Part shown: positions 22,671-22,965 of the stretch, one piece after another
How positions within the stretch are numbered: position 1 is the stretch's first letter
How the letters are laid out: every line of letters starts with the position of its first letter
Source: DAIOSQ01 sp036752465
Lineage (GTDB): Bacteria > Pseudomonadota > Gammaproteobacteria > Legionellales > Legionellaceae
Length of the DNA: 22,965 nt
Direction: 5' to 3'
Assembly: GCA_036752465.1 (NCBI GenBank)
Contig: DAIOSQ010000013.1
Location: 1-22,965, forward strand
Program-made: the position numbers and the translations under genes
The notes under the pieces: generated by a model
Databases searched by the model: none
What the model saw: only the letters and a program-made list of their open reading frames with translations
Told to the model about the DNA's origin: nothing

Positions 22671-22965
22671 AGTTAAAATATTGCATATCGCTGGTACTTG
22701 GTGCTTGCGTTTATTCTTATGCATGTGCACAAGACAGACTTATTTTTGCTATCGATATTGTTCGGCATGGTGACAGGACACCAGTTATTGCTTCGCCCCA
22801 GATGGCTAAGATTTGGTCGCAAGGTGCAGGGCAACTAACGCCCACCGGTATGCGTCAAACGTTTGAACTTGGGAAACTGTTGCGACAGCGCTATGTCAAT
22901 GAGTTGCATTTATTAGCCAAACAGTATGACATCAAGGCTATGCAAGTTCGTTCGTCCTGCTTGCC
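22667..22965 (+). CDS. Secreted histidine acid phosphatase, N-terminal part (cut by window end)
   Basis: I translated 99 codons from the ATG at 22667, which overlaps the Cfa-like stop as ATGA. Residues 1-21 form a signal peptide ending ACA before Gln22. The mature start contains DIVRHGDRTP (30-39), the RHGxRxP motif with the phosphate-attacking His34. LTPTGMRQTFELGKLLRQRY (20 residues) and QVRSS follow as in this family. Secreted members in Legionella and Coxiella are known acid phosphatases. The C-terminal half with the HD motif lies outside the window, so completeness is unknown. Coupling to a lipid operon could mean a phospholipid-related substrate, but this is speculation. Confidence 0.9.
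   Translation, partial: MKLKYCISLVLGACVYSYACAQDRLIFAIDIVRHGDRTPVIASPQMAKIWSQGAGQLTPTGMRQTFELGKLLRQRYVNELHLLAKQYDIKAMQVRSSCL

Overview
The window looks like a gammaproteobacterial chromosome, probably from Legionellales (a Legionella/Coxiella/Aquicella-type lineage). This is inferred from the type of genes, not from a marker gene. Ordinary housekeeping genes (hemC-hemD, dsbB, tgt, ppiB, tsaC, panB-panC, zapE, feoABC) sit beside proteins typical of bacteria that live in eukaryotic cells: an ankyrin-repeat protein, a eukaryotic-like protein kinase with a long helical tail, and an orphan MurG-like glycosyltransferase. Genes are tightly packed, many joined by ATGA stop/start overlaps. I found no rRNA, tRNA, CRISPR array, insertion sequence or long repeat.

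Layout. 1-1259 (minus): hemC and the start of hemD. 1408-1899 (plus): dsbB. 1941-5906 (minus): a two-gene unit with the ankyrin protein first and a GTG-initiated kinase-like protein 9 bases behind it; its promoter faces the tgt promoter and overlaps it. 6003-8224 (plus): tgt, ppiB and tsaC. 8265-8840 (plus): a helical protein that may be PriC. 8819-11295 and on to 12083 (minus): panB, panC and the glycosyltransferase, whose 3' end overlaps the putative priC tail to tail. 12126-14211 (plus): a doubtful small ORF, an alpha/beta hydrolase and zapE, joined by ATGA overlaps. 14225-17010 (plus): a near-perfect Fur palindrome followed by feoA, feoB and feoC. 17146-22965 (plus): DUF3833 protein, fatty acid desaturase, short-chain dehydrogenase, FAD oxidoreductase, DUF1365 protein, Cfa-like methyltransferase, and a secreted histidine acid phosphatase cut by the window end.

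How the genes work together. The last block reads as one pathway that modifies membrane lipids. A desaturase supplies double bonds, and a Cfa-like methyltransferase with the SDR, flavoprotein and DUF1365 partners would alter acyl chains in place. The methyltransferase lacks two active-site residues of classical cyclopropane synthase, so its product may not be a cyclopropane. The feo block is Fe(II) uptake under probable Fur control. The Tgt has an unusual substrate-recognition loop and resembles the chlamydial type, which hints at salvage of host queuine.

The best candidates for undescribed biology are the ankyrin plus kinase-like operon, the variant Tgt, and the orphan GT-B glycosyltransferase.
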